Assembly (NCBI RefSeq): GCF_014648895.1
Contig: NZ_BMRZ01000013.1
Location: forward strand, 62,001-126,000
Reading direction: 5' to 3'
Source of the DNA: Streptomyces tanashiensis
GTDB lineage: Bacteria; Actinomycetota; Actinomycetes; Streptomycetales; Streptomycetaceae
Length of the DNA: 64,000 bases
Made by a program: the position numbers and the translations under genes. The notes below the pieces were generated by a model, which saw only the letters and a list, made by a program, of their open reading frames with translations, had not been told where the DNA came from and ran no database searches. This document shows positions 7,172 through 16,383 of the stretch, piece by piece (positions within the stretch are counted from its first letter, which is position 1; every line of letters starts with the position of its first letter).

Positions 7172-9489
7172 GCAGCGACGCGACCACCGCCGCTCCCGCG
7201 GCTCTCGACACCCCCGGGGGCGTCGGCCAGGAACCGGCCGCGCACGGCCTCGGCACCTCGCTCCCGCAGGCCGAGGCGCGGGCGAAGACCGAGGGCACCT
7301 TCCCGTACGCCTCCGACCTGTGGGCCGAGGGGCTGCTCTGGGCCGCGATCCTGCGCTCGCCGCACCCGCACGCCCGGATCGTGTCCATCGACACCACGGC
7401 GGCCGCCGCCATGCCGGGCGTACGGGCCGTGGTGACGGCCGCCGACGTGCCGGGCGCGGCCACGTACGGGCGCAGGGTCGCCGACCGGCCCGTCTTCGCC
7501 TCCGACCTGGTCCGGCACCACGGCGAGGCCCTGGCGGCCGTCGCCGCCGACCACCCGGACACGGCCCGGCTGGCCGCCGCCGCCATCGGCGTCGAGTACG
7601 AGGTGCTCGACCCGGTGACGGACCCGGAGAAGGCGTTCGCGGCCGAGGCACTGCACCCCGACGGGAACCTGATCCGCCACATCCCGCTGCGCTTCGGCGA
7701 CCCGGCGGCGACGGGCGAGGTCGTCGTCGAGGGCCTGTACCGGATCGGCCGCCAGGACCCGGCGCCGATCGGCGCCGAGGCCGGCCTGGCCGTACCGCGC
7801 CCCGACGGCGGGGTGGAGATCTACACCGCCTCCACCGACCCGCACACCGACCGCGACCTGGCCGCCGCCTGCTTCGGGCTGCCGCCCGAGCAGGTCAAGC
7901 TGGTCGTCACCGGAGTCCCCGGCGCCACCGGCGACCGCGAGGACCCCGGCTTCCAGATCCCGCTGGGGCTGCTCGCCCTCCGCACCGGCTGCCCGGTCAA
8001 ACTCACCGCCACGCGCGAGGAGTCCTTCCTCGGCCACGCCCACCGCCACCCCACCCTGCTGCGGTACCGCCACCACGCGGACGCGGAGGGGCGCCTGGTG
8101 AAGGTGGAGGCGCAGATCCTGCTCGACGCGGGCGCGTACGCGGACTCGTCGTCGGAGTCGCTCGCGGCGGCCGTGGCCTTCGCCTGCGGCCCGTACGTCG
8201 TCCCGCACGCCTTCGTCGAGGGCTGGGCGGTCCGCACGAACAACCCGCCCTCCGGCCATGTGCGGGGCGAGGGCGCGATGCAGGTGTGCGCGGCGTACGA
8301 GGCCCAGATGGACAAGCTGGCCGCGAAGCTGGGCGTCGACCCGGCCGAGCTGCGCATGCGGAACGTCATGGCGACGGGCGACATCCTGCCCACCGGCCAG
8401 ACGGTGACCTGCCCGGCCCCGGTGGCCGAACTGCTCGCGGCGGTACGGGACTTCCCGCTGCCCGCGCTGCCCAAGGACACCCCCGAGGGCGACTGGCTGC
8501 TGCCCGGCGGCCCCGAGGGCGCGGGCGAACCCGGCGCGGTGCGGCGGGGCGTGGGGTACGCGCTCGGCATGGTGCACATGCTCGGCGCGGAGGGCACCGA
8601 CGAGGTGTCGACGGCGACCGTCCGTGTCATGGACGGGGTCGCCACGGTCATCTGCTCGGCCGTGGACACCGGCTCCGGCTTCTCCACCCTGGCCCGCCAG
8701 ATCGTCCAGGAGACCCTCGGCATCGACGAGGTCCACGTCGCCCCCGTGGACACCGACCAGCCCCCGGCCGGCCCGGCCGCGCACGGCCGCCACACCTGGG
8801 TGTCGGGCGGGGCGGTGGAACGGGCCGCGAAGATGGTCCGGACGCAGCTTCTCCAGCCGCTGGCCCACAAGTTCGGCATGTCGACCGAGCTGCTCCAGAT
8901 CACGGACGGCAAGATCACCTCGTACGACGGCGTCCTGTCGACCACGGTCACGGAGGCGATGGACGGTAAGGAACTCTGGGCCACGGCCCAGTGCCGCCCC
9001 CACCCGACCGAGCCGCTCGACGAGTCCGGCCAGGGCGACGCGTTCGTCGGCCTCGCCTTCTGCGCGATCCGCGCGGTGGTGGACGTGGACATCGAACTCG
9101 GCGCGGTCCGGGTGGTGGAGATGGCCGTCGCCCAGGACGTCGGCCGCGTCCTCAACCCCGCCCAGCTGACCGCCCGCATCGAGGCGGGCGTCACCCAGGG
9201 TGTCGGCGCGGCCCTCACGGAGAACCTCCGCACCGCCCGTGGTCTGGTCCGGCACCCCGACTTCACGGGGTACGCACTCCCGACATCCCTGGATGCCCCG
9301 GACATTCGCATCGTGAAACTCGTCGAGGAACGCGATGTGGTGGCCCCCTTCGGCGCCAAGGCGGCGAGCGCGATCCCCGTCGTCACCTCACCGGCCGCGG
9401 TGGCCTCAGCGGTACGCGCGGCGACGGGCCGCCCGGTCAACCGCCTCCCGATCCGCCCCCAGGCGGCGGTCGCCGTGCCCAATTCGTAA
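7168..9489 (+). CDS. Molybdopterin-binding large subunit, xanthine-dehydrogenase/aldehyde-oxidase family, with degenerate active site
   Basis: A 773-aa large subunit starting at a GTG that overlaps the Fe-S gene. Residues 35-150 match the a/b hammerhead domain and 165-745 the Mo-cofactor domains. The fold-defining LAVPRPDGGVEIYT, MRNV and DVGRVLNP segments are present. Three hallmark sites are altered. The GGGFG(G)K cofactor loop reads VTGVPGATGDRED (247-259), the FRGFGxPQ motif reads VRGEGAMQ (365-372), and the catalytic glutamate of the final GVGE motif is alanine (FGAKAASA, 728-735). The operon context is intact, so this is probably not a decaying pseudogene, but hydroxylase activity is doubtful. 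The substrate cannot be inferred. Confidence 0.85.
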   Translation: MSSDATTAAPAALDTPGGVGQEPAAHGLGTSLPQAEARAKTEGTFPYASDLWAEGLLWAAILRSPHPHARIVSIDTTAAAAMPGVRAVVTAADVPGAATYGRRVADRPVFASDLVRHHGEALAAVAADHPDTARLAAAAIGVEYEVLDPVTDPEKAFAAEALHPDGNLIRHIPLRFGDPAATGEVVVEGLYRIGRQDPAPIGAEAGLAVPRPDGGVEIYTASTDPHTDRDLAAACFGLPPEQVKLVVTGVPGATGDREDPGFQIPLGLLALRTGCPVKLTATREESFLGHAHRHPTLLRYRHHADAEGRLVKVEAQILLDAGAYADSSSESLAAAVAFACGPYVVPHAFVEGWAVRTNNPPSGHVRGEGAMQVCAAYEAQMDKLAAKLGVDPAELRMRNVMATGDILPTGQTVTCPAPVAELLAAVRDFPLPALPKDTPEGDWLLPGGPEGAGEPGAVRRGVGYALGMVHMLGAEGTDEVSTATVRVMDGVATVICSAVDTGSGFSTLARQIVQETLGIDEVHVAPVDTDQPPAGPAAHGRHTWVSGGAVERAAKMVRTQLLQPLAHKFGMSTELLQITDGKITSYDGVLSTTVTEAMDGKELWATAQCRPHPTEPLDESGQGDAFVGLAFCAIRAVVDVDIELGAVRVVEMAVAQDVGRVLNPAQLTARIEAGVTQGVGAALTENLRTARGLVRHPDFTGYALPTSLDAPDIRIVKLVEERDVVAPFGAKAASAIPVVTSPAAVASAVRAATGRPVNRLPIRPQAAVAVPNS

Positions 9490-9609
9490 CCATGTGATGT
9501 CCGTTGCTTGTGCAACCGGGAGGTGCGGACTGTCGTCGTTCCTGACTACAGTGAACTTCTAGACTTGTGCGGTACACAGCATGGTGGTTCACGGGGGAGG
9601 AGCGGCGGC

Positions 9610-10089
9610 ATGCGAGCCGAGATGGATGGTGCGTCTTCCGGGATGCACGGCATGAGTGCGGACGCCGTCCGCTACAACTCCGAGTCCATGTCGGAGTTCA
9701 AGACGAGCATCGACGGACTGATCGAGATGCTCACCTCCTCGGAGGCCGACAAGGGCAAGATGAAGTCCGACCCGGTGACGCGCACGAAGTTCGGCGGCGG
9801 CGGGGCGGCCTGGGGCGAGGCCACCAGCGTCTACGACTCGTACAACACCGTCCTCAAGCAGCTGACGGAACTCTCGGGTCTGCTGCAGGACTGCCTCGAG
9901 GGCCTCGGCATCGCGGTCGTCGCGTCCAAGGACGGCTTCGAGCAGATGGACGACGACGTCAAGCGGAAGATGATCAACATTCACGACCGGACCTGGGACG
10001 CCAAGCAGAAGGCGGACAAGGAAGCGGGCCGAGGCGCGTCTGCGAGCGAAGGAAGCCAGTCGGCCGAGGGCGACGGCTCCCTCCAGTAG
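9610..10089 (+). CDS. Small helical ESX/WXG100-like protein
   Basis: A 159-aa protein, ATG at 9610 preceded 7 nt upstream by a strong GGGGGAGGAG ribosome site. It is predicted mostly helical, with a Met/Ser-rich start and two long helices (about 15-45 and 60-115) separated by a Gly-rich turn (KFGGGGAAWGEA). The tail is hydrophilic. There is no signal peptide. It is the first gene of a run leading to a WXG protein and a mycosin, so a secreted helical-hairpin role is plausible. The central motif is not a canonical WxG. It is most likely the partner of the downstream 503-aa protein. Confidence 0.75.
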   Translation: MRAEMDGASSGMHGMSADAVRYNSESMSEFKTSIDGLIEMLTSSEADKGKMKSDPVTRTKFGGGGAAWGEATSVYDSYNTVLKQLTELSGLLQDCLEGLGIAVVASKDGFEQMDDDVKRKMINIHDRTWDAKQKADKEAGRGASASEGSQSAEGDGSLQ

Positions 10090-10133
10090 GCGGGTGCGGA
10101 CGGAATGTCGGGGACACGGGGAAGAGGCGAAGG

Positions 10134-11645
10134 ATGAGGCCTGCAGAGGGCGGCGGAGGCGGCGGAACCAATTTCCGCGCCATGACTCACCAGCAGATGC
10201 TGGAGTGGCTGAACGAGGCCAGCGAACCCAGCGTCAGGATCGCGGGCGACCGTCTGCAGGCGGCCGCCGAGGAGATGCATCGCATCGCCACCCAGCTCAA
10301 GAACCGTACGGGCCGGGTGGATTGGAAGGGCGAGGCGGAGAAGGCGTTCACCGAGTGGGCCGAGAGCGTGGTGAGCTCGACCCACTCGCTCGGCGACTAC
10401 AGCGGCCACGCCTCCGAGTGGATGCACCGCGCCGCGCAGTCCATCGCCAGCGCGCAGAGCGCCATTCCCAAGTACACGTCCCACGAGTCGGCCAAGGCGA
10501 ACCTGGAAGCCGCGCAGAAGTACCGCAACGATCCCGACTCGGCGACCGTCGCCCGCAACGCCCAGAAGGCGATGGCCGCGAGCGAGGAGCTCAAGGCCAT
10601 CGAGGCCAAGGAAGAGGCGAACAAGCAGGCGGCGGCGGATGAGATGGAGAAGCTCTCGTCCTCGTACCAGTGGTCGAGCTTCCAGATGGGGAACTTCGTA
10701 CCGCCGACGTTCCCGCCGCCGCCGGGCGAGTTCGTGCCGGCGGACGCGGGCGACCGGGGTACCGGGTCCCGTTCCAGCACCTATACGTCGCAGGGCGAGC
10801 GGTCCTCCGCCAACACGGATACGAGTACGGGGACGCGGACCACGCACACCCCGCCGGACACCCGGACCACGCCCGACGGCACCACGGTCCCGCCCACGGG
10901 CGACCCGACCGGGCCGACGCACGTCATCAAGCCCGAGGTCCGGCCCGACGTCCCCGTGGACCTGGGCATCGACAGCGTGCAGACCCTGCCGAAGCCGGAC
11001 ACCACCGGGCCGACGACGCACACCCCGGGCGGCCCGCCGCCGCTCACCAAGCCGGACGGCGGCACGCCTCCGTTCGTGACCACCGGCATGCCTCCGCTGC
11101 CCACGAAGGGCGGTCCGGGGCCCCTGGGCCCCACCTCGCCCATCACCGGCGGCACCAGCAACCCCCGCGGCCCGGTGACCGGCGGCCTCCGCAACGGCCC
11201 CGGCATGCCCCGCGAGGGCATCAGCGGCGGCCAGCGGGTTCCCAGCACCACCGGACGACCGCAGACCGGCATCCCGCGCAGCACCGTCATCGGCAACGAG
11301 CCCACCGGGCAGAACCGGACGGGCATGGGCCGCGGCATGGGCGGCGCGCACGGCATGGGCGGCCCCATGGGCGGTGGGTCCGGTCAGAGCGGCATCAGCG
11401 GCGGCCGGCGCCTCGCCGGCGAGTCCGGTGGTGTCGTCGGCGGCAAGGCGCAGCGCGCCGGTGGTGCCGGTGGCGCCGGCGGCGGGAAGCCCTTCACGGC
11501 CGGTGGCTCCGGCCTCGTGCGCGGGAACGCCGCGAAGCCGGGTGACCGCGAGGAGCAGAACGGAGAGCGTCCCGACTACCTGGTCGAGGACGAGGAGACC
11601 TGGCAGCAGGGCAACCGCCGCGTGGCACCGCCCGTCATCGACTGA
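10134..11645 (+). CDS. WXG/PPE-like protein with proline-rich region and C-terminal YxxxD secretion-type motif
   Basis: A 503-aa protein, ATG at 10134. Residues 15-195 form a helical domain with a W-K-G turn (GRVDWKGEAEKAF, about 58-70), the hallmark of WXG100 and PPE-like substrates of type VII secretion. Residues 200-460 are disordered and rich in Pro, Thr and Gly (TFPPPPG, MGGPMGGG). The last 30 residues return to an ordered, conserved-looking tail, RPDYLVEDEETW followed by VAPPVID, in which YLVED fits the T7SS YxxxD/E export signal. It lies 44 nt downstream of the helical protein and 17 nt upstream of a mycosin. Export is inferred, since no secretion core genes are nearby. Confidence 0.8.
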   Translation: MRPAEGGGGGGTNFRAMTHQQMLEWLNEASEPSVRIAGDRLQAAAEEMHRIATQLKNRTGRVDWKGEAEKAFTEWAESVVSSTHSLGDYSGHASEWMHRAAQSIASAQSAIPKYTSHESAKANLEAAQKYRNDPDSATVARNAQKAMAASEELKAIEAKEEANKQAAADEMEKLSSSYQWSSFQMGNFVPPTFPPPPGEFVPADAGDRGTGSRSSTYTSQGERSSANTDTSTGTRTTHTPPDTRTTPDGTTVPPTGDPTGPTHVIKPEVRPDVPVDLGIDSVQTLPKPDTTGPTTHTPGGPPPLTKPDGGTPPFVTTGMPPLPTKGGPGPLGPTSPITGGTSNPRGPVTGGLRNGPGMPREGISGGQRVPSTTGRPQTGIPRSTVIGNEPTGQNRTGMGRGMGGAHGMGGPMGGGSGQSGISGGRRLAGESGGVVGGKAQRAGGAGGAGGGKPFTAGGSGLVRGNAAKPGDREEQNGERPDYLVEDEETWQQGNRRVAPPVID

Positions 11646-11662
11646 TCAGCGCGAGGAAGCAG

Positions 11663-12898
11663 ATGCGTACCAGCAGTATTCGTCGGAGCCGTGCCCGAGT
11701 CACCGCTTCGGCCGCCTTGGGGATGCTGCTGGTGGGCATCGCTTCCGTTCCTGCCCACGCGGAAGGCATCCGGGGCCGGCAGTGGCACCTGGACGCCTTC
11801 GGTGCCGAGGAGATCTGGCAGCTCAGCACGGGCAAGGGCGTCACCGTCGCCGTCATCGACAGCGGAGTCGAGAAGCAGCAGCCGGACCTTGCGGGCCAGG
11901 TGCTCAAGGGCAAGGATTTCGCACCCGACGAAGCCGGTGACGAGTTCACCGACTACACCGGACACGGCACGGACATGGCCGGTCTCATCGCGGGCACGGG
12001 CCAGGCCAACGGAGGCGACGGTGCGTTCGGGCTTGCTCCCGGGGCAAAGATCCTCCCTGTGAGGGTGCCGGGCGCGGAAGGCGGCAAGAAGAGCCAGGCG
12101 GCGGCGAACCGGGAGTTCAACGCTGTCATGCCTGAGGCGATCCGCTTCGCAGTGGACTCCGGTGCCAAGGTTCTCAACATCTCGCAGGGCTCCCCGGAGG
12201 GGTCTCCACAGCTCACGGAAGCTGTGAAGTACGCCTTGGACAAGGGTGCCCTGGTGTTCGCCGCCGTCGGCAACACGGGCGACAAGAGGAACCAGACGGA
12301 ATACCCGGGGGCGACCCCCGGCGTCGTCGGTGTCGGCGCGATCGACAAGAAGACGACCCGTATCCCGATGTCCCAGCACGGTCCGCAGGTCGACCTCGTC
12401 GCCCCCGGCAAGGACACGCTCGCTGCCTGCGCCGGTGGTCGCGTCTGCACCTCCTCCGGTACCAGTAACGCGACCGCTCTTGCCTCCGCCGCCGCCGCGC
12501 TCATCTGGGCGAAGCATCCCGACTGGACCAACAACCAGGTCCTGAAGGTCATGCTCAACACCATTGCCAAGCCCGCCCAGGGCGAGACGCGCAGTGACTA
12601 CATCGGCTACGGCGCCATCCGGCCGCTCCGTGCGCTGAAGACCCCGGGGGACCCGGGCCCGGCCGACGTCCGTCCCATCGACGACCTCGCCGAGACCGTC
12701 ACACCGTCCGCGTCCGCCTCCGCGTCCGGCTCGGCGGACCCGGGACCGGTGGAGTCCTCCGCCACCCCGGCCCCCACCCCCCAGGCCTCCCAGGAAGACG
12801 CCGGCAACACCGGTCTCTGGATCGGGCTCGGGATCGGTGCCGCCGTGCTGGTCGGTGCCGCGATCGCCGTTCCCGTACTTCGTTCGCGGCGGGGCTGA
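11663..12898 (+). CDS. Mycosin-type membrane-anchored subtilisin (T7SS-associated MycP-like protease)
   Basis: A 411-aa S8 serine protease. A signal peptide ends near AHA-E (residue 33), and the catalytic triad is complete: D66 in VIDSGVE, H101 in GHGTDMAGL and S268 in SSGTSNATA. The oxyanion Asn is N204. After a Pro/Ser/Ala-rich linker (about 335-380), a C-terminal transmembrane helix (LWIGLGIGAAVLVGAAIAV) followed by RSRRG anchors it with the catalytic domain outside. This layout is that of mycosins, which partner with ESX systems. It sits between a WXG-like protein and the first of two paralogous cassettes, so processing or licensing of those exported proteins is the likely job. Confidence 0.92.
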   Translation: MRTSSIRRSRARVTASAALGMLLVGIASVPAHAEGIRGRQWHLDAFGAEEIWQLSTGKGVTVAVIDSGVEKQQPDLAGQVLKGKDFAPDEAGDEFTDYTGHGTDMAGLIAGTGQANGGDGAFGLAPGAKILPVRVPGAEGGKKSQAAANREFNAVMPEAIRFAVDSGAKVLNISQGSPEGSPQLTEAVKYALDKGALVFAAVGNTGDKRNQTEYPGATPGVVGVGAIDKKTTRIPMSQHGPQVDLVAPGKDTLAACAGGRVCTSSGTSNATALASAAAALIWAKHPDWTNNQVLKVMLNTIAKPAQGETRSDYIGYGAIRPLRALKTPGDPGPADVRPIDDLAETVTPSASASASGSADPGPVESSATPAPTPQASQEDAGNTGLWIGLGIGAAVLVGAAIAVPVLRSRRG

Positions 12899-12947
12899 GT
12901 CCGAGCCCCTGCCGTCGACCGTCCGTAACTCACTCATGGGGAAGTAG

Positions 12948-13370
12948 ATGTCGTTCGACGAGGAGTGGAGCCAGGTCCGCAGCGAGACCGCGGCGATGAG
13001 GCTCAACAGCGTGCCCATGGACCCCGGCGGCGGCGGTGGCGGCGGGGCCAGTGACTACAAGGTGACCTCCGCCGACCTCAAGGCCATCGGCAACGAGGCC
13101 CAGGAGCTCTTCCACTGGTTCGAGCGCGACGCCTTCCACGCGGGCGCCCAGAGCGACGCGGCGGCCAAGAGCCTGGACGGCGACGGGTTCCAGACCGGCT
13201 CCGCGATGTGGACGATGTGGGACACCTGGCGCGGCCAGGCCGAGGCGCTCCTCAGCGCCTGCGCGCACATCCACAACCACCTCGAGGACACGGTCATCAG
13301 CCACGCCAACCATGAAGAAGTGCTGGTCACGAACTTCTCCATGTCCGAGATCGACAAGCACTTCAACTGA
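12948..13370 (+). CDS. WXG100-like small protein, cassette A
   Basis: A 140-aa soluble protein beginning MSFDEEW and lacking a signal peptide. It has a hexaglycine-plus stretch around 25-32, then two predicted helices ending in HIHNHLEDT and SEIDKHF. It is clearly paralogous to the 142-aa protein at 21957: MSFxEEW, MRLN, poly-Gly, LxAIG, TGSAM, TWxxQ, LLxACAxIxNHL and SHAxxEE are shared in order. Each paralog is followed by a 770-aa protein and a lipoprotein gene. The gap to the next gene is 36 nt. Size and helical-hairpin pattern suggest an ESX-type partner or chaperone for the large protein; this is inferred. Confidence 0.78.
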   Translation: MSFDEEWSQVRSETAAMRLNSVPMDPGGGGGGGASDYKVTSADLKAIGNEAQELFHWFERDAFHAGAQSDAAAKSLDGDGFQTGSAMWTMWDTWRGQAEALLSACAHIHNHLEDTVISHANHEEVLVTNFSMSEIDKHFN

Positions 13371-13406
13371 GCCTGAGCCGGCAACGGCGGCTGACGAGGG
13401 AAACAG

Positions 13407-15725
13407 ATGCTGAAGTTCGACCAGGTCCTCCACGCCCATCTCAGCGGCCTCAAGGAGGCCGTCACCGTCTGGTCGGAGACGGTGTCCAAGCTGGAGAAGA
13501 CCAAGGAGAAGGCGGAGACCGGCCTTCAGGGCAAGGCCGACAAGGCCGACTGGAAGGGCGAGAACGCCGGCGTGACGCAGGCGTTCGTCCGGAAGACGGC
13601 CAAGGAGTTCGGTGACGCCCTGACCGAGGCGAGCAGCATCCGGAACATCCTGCGGGACGCGGAGAGCGAGTTCACCGCCGCCAAGACCGAGCTGGAGAAG
13701 CTCGTCGCGGAGGCTCCGGGCAAGGGCATCCGCATCGACCAGGACGGTGTCGTCAGCTATCTGATCCACCCCGACCGCCGCGCCAAGGACTACGACGGGC
13801 CCAAGCCCGAGCAGGCCGACTTCGAGGCGATGCGCTCGGCGATCAAGGCCGCCGTCGACCGGGCCAACAACGCCGACGACGTCGCCTCCCGCGCCCTGCG
13901 CGGACTCGTCGGCAGCGACAAGATGAACTTCTCCGGCACGAGCTACGACTCCCTCAAGGCCGCCTCGAAGGCACAGGACGCCGAGGACGCGCACGCCGCC
14001 TACGAGCTGTACAAGAAGGGCGACGAAGCCACCCCCGAGGAGATCGACAAGCTCAACGCGCTCTTCAAGGCCAACCAGAAGGACCCGTACTTCGCCGAGA
14101 AGTTCGCCCTGGAGGTCGGGCCCAAGGGCAGCATGGAGTACTGGGCCGACATGGGCGACCCGAGCGACGGCTCCCGGCTCGGTGTCGACCACCGCGACAA
14201 GCTGAAGGAACTCCAGACGAACTGGAGTCTGACGCTCGCCACCGCGACCCATTCCACGAGCCCCGAGATGGAGCAGTGGAAGGCCGACGTCATCAAGGCC
14301 GGCAGCGAGCCGATCCAGACGCGCGGCACCAGCCCGTACGGCTTCCAGGTCATGAGCAACCTGATGCGGGTCGGCGACTACGACGACAAGTTCCTGAAGG
14401 ACTACGGCAACGGGCTCGTCGTCACCGAGCGGAAGATGACCCACGACGGGGCGCTGCCCGCCAACCGTGCCTGGCACCAGATCACCGGCGGGCCGAGCCA
14501 CCTGAACTGGATGGGCGGCGACCTGGGCAACGACCCCATGATCGGCTTCATGGAGGGGCTCGGGCACAACCCGAAGGCGTCGACGGACTTCTTCAACAGC
14601 AGCATCGACCTCACGCCCGAGAACACCAAGGACGACAAGAAGCTCGACCCGTTCGACTACTTCACCAAGGACCGGGACTGGCCCGAGGAGCTCAACGACA
14701 AGGGCGACAGGACCAAGGAGCCCGGCTACAACGCGCTCGGTCACGCCCTGGAGTCCGCGACCACCGGCCACCCGTACGACGCCGAGGCCGAGGGCCTCAA
14801 GGACGTACGGACCAAGGAGAACGCCGAGGTCATGCAGAAGGTCGTCGAGCGGTACGGCGACAACCCGAAGTACATGCACGAGCAGCCGGGCATCGACGAC
14901 AGCCTCGGCAAGATGGGCGCCGCCTACATCGACGAGCTGAACCGCTCCCTGGAGACGGACAGCGACACGACGATGGAGGAGAAGAAGAACTCGCCGTTCG
15001 GCTTCAACGGCGCCGACGGCAAGTCCCGCTTCGGCTCCGAGTTCGACACCGGGCTGCTCTGGAACCGCGGCGACGCCGTCAACTTCATGGGCATCGTGGC
15101 GCAGAGCGAGAACGGCCACTCGACCCTCTCGGCGGCCGAGTCGCTGTACACGACGAGCGTTCTCGACCAGGTGGGTCCCAAGCCCGGCTCCACCTTCGAC
15201 GAGCGGGACCTCACCGACGCGCGGACCACGCTCCGCATCGGCTCGGAGGCGCAGGGCATCATGGACGAGTCCCGCATGGCGCAGATCGACAAGGACTACG
15301 AGAAGGACTCCGAGGAGCACAAGAAGGCGGTCGGCCGGACGACCGAATGGGTCAAGTTCGGTGTCGGCGCCGCGGCGGCGGGCGGCATCGCGGTCCTGAC
15401 CGGCGGCGCCGGTGGCGTACTCGTACCGCTGGCCGCCGAGACGGTGGGCGGCGCGGTGACGACGGTCATCGGCATGGAGGCCGACGACATGGCCGAGAAG
15501 TACGAGAAGGACGAACTGCTGAAGAAGAAGTCGGACGACCTGTCGGACGAGGCGCTGGCCATGGGCAAGGAGAACTCGCTCCGTCCCGGCATCGCCTACG
15601 CCAACGCCCCCGGCTGGAGTGAGAAGGACCGGAACTACCTCGACGAGACCCTGGTCGACTACGTCAGGGACGCGCGCCTGCACGCCCGCGACAACTCGCT
15701 CCCCGACCCGTACGAGAAGAAGTGA
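13407..15725 (+). CDS. Large uncharacterised T7SS-associated protein, cassette A
   Basis: A 772-aa protein with no signal peptide. The N-terminal 110 residues form a helical hairpin with a W-K-G turn (ADWKGENAGVTQAF), followed by FVRKTAKEFGDAL, so the start is WXG-like. The middle (about 120-620) is a charged alpha-helical domain with NFSGTSY, GPKGSMEYW and ALGHALESATTG motifs shared with the paralog at 22401. Near the C-terminus a glycine-rich hydrophobic stretch (about 650-690, GVGAAAAGGIAV then VGGAVTTVIG) could insert into a membrane. It may belong to the DUF6571-type Streptomyces family, which I recall but could not verify. No toxin or enzyme motif is visible. Confidence 0.75.
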   Translation: MLKFDQVLHAHLSGLKEAVTVWSETVSKLEKTKEKAETGLQGKADKADWKGENAGVTQAFVRKTAKEFGDALTEASSIRNILRDAESEFTAAKTELEKLVAEAPGKGIRIDQDGVVSYLIHPDRRAKDYDGPKPEQADFEAMRSAIKAAVDRANNADDVASRALRGLVGSDKMNFSGTSYDSLKAASKAQDAEDAHAAYELYKKGDEATPEEIDKLNALFKANQKDPYFAEKFALEVGPKGSMEYWADMGDPSDGSRLGVDHRDKLKELQTNWSLTLATATHSTSPEMEQWKADVIKAGSEPIQTRGTSPYGFQVMSNLMRVGDYDDKFLKDYGNGLVVTERKMTHDGALPANRAWHQITGGPSHLNWMGGDLGNDPMIGFMEGLGHNPKASTDFFNSSIDLTPENTKDDKKLDPFDYFTKDRDWPEELNDKGDRTKEPGYNALGHALESATTGHPYDAEAEGLKDVRTKENAEVMQKVVERYGDNPKYMHEQPGIDDSLGKMGAAYIDELNRSLETDSDTTMEEKKNSPFGFNGADGKSRFGSEFDTGLLWNRGDAVNFMGIVAQSENGHSTLSAAESLYTTSVLDQVGPKPGSTFDERDLTDARTTLRIGSEAQGIMDESRMAQIDKDYEKDSEEHKKAVGRTTEWVKFGVGAAAAGGIAVLTGGAGGVLVPLAAETVGGAVTTVIGMEADDMAEKYEKDELLKKKSDDLSDEALAMGKENSLRPGIAYANAPGWSEKDRNYLDETLVDYVRDARLHARDNSLPDPYEKK

Positions 15726-16375
15726 CGCACATGCGGTCTGCACTGGCACGAACGGGTGCGGCCGTCGCCGTGGCCGCCCTCCTCACGAGCTGCTCCGGCG
15801 GCGGGGAGCCCACGGAGGAACCGAAGGGCCTCACGGCGGCCGAGGCCTGCGGCGGCTTCGCCGGGGACGCGGCCGCCACGGCGGCGCTCAAGGCCGTGCT
15901 GGGCGGCGAGCGTTTCCAGGACTCCTTCTCGAAGCCGGACAAGGCCCTCTCGGGCCTGCGCGACGCCGCCGCCGCGCCGTGGGCGGACTCGTACCGGCCG
16001 CAGCCCGTGACGTACTGCGGGCTGCGCCCGGCGGAGGGCGGGACGAAGGACCTCAAGATCGAGGTGAACGCCGTGGGGAAGGGTCCGTACCTCGGTCCGG
16101 AGCTCGCCAAGTCGGTGACCTCGTACACCTCGGGAATCGAGGCCTTCTCCTCGGAGGGCCTCGGCCACGTCTACTTCTCCTGCCGCCTCAAGGCGCCCGC
16201 CCACCCGATCGTGGTGGAGACGACGATCTGGGGTCCCGCCGGCACACCCGACACCGACCTGGACCGGCGCACCCACCTGATCACCCTCGCCAACGCGGCG
16301 GCCCGACAGATCTCGGCCGAGCTGGGCTGCCAGGGGGACAAGCTGGCGACCGGCGTGCCTGCCGCTCGTTCCTGA
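15722..16375 (+). CDS. Cysteine-rich lipoprotein, cassette A
   Basis: A 217-aa secreted lipoprotein. The GTG at 15722 overlaps the stop of the preceding gene by 4 nt; an ATG at 15731 is an alternative. A short basic, hydrophobic signal ends in the lipobox LLTSC (Cys about residue 24). Four further cysteines (ACGG, TYCGL, YFSCRL, LGCQG) match in order those of the lipoprotein at 24731, suggesting two conserved disulfides. No enzymatic motif is visible. Its stop is 8 nt from the convergent kinase gene. It probably sits outside the membrane as a receptor or partner of the 772-aa protein. Confidence 0.8.
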   Translation: MTHMRSALARTGAAVAVAALLTSCSGGGEPTEEPKGLTAAEACGGFAGDAAATAALKAVLGGERFQDSFSKPDKALSGLRDAAAAPWADSYRPQPVTYCGLRPAEGGTKDLKIEVNAVGKGPYLGPELAKSVTSYTSGIEAFSSEGLGHVYFSCRLKAPAHPIVVETTIWGPAGTPDTDLDRRTHLITLANAAARQISAELGCQGDKLATGVPAARS

Positions 16376-16383
16376 GCGTCGGC

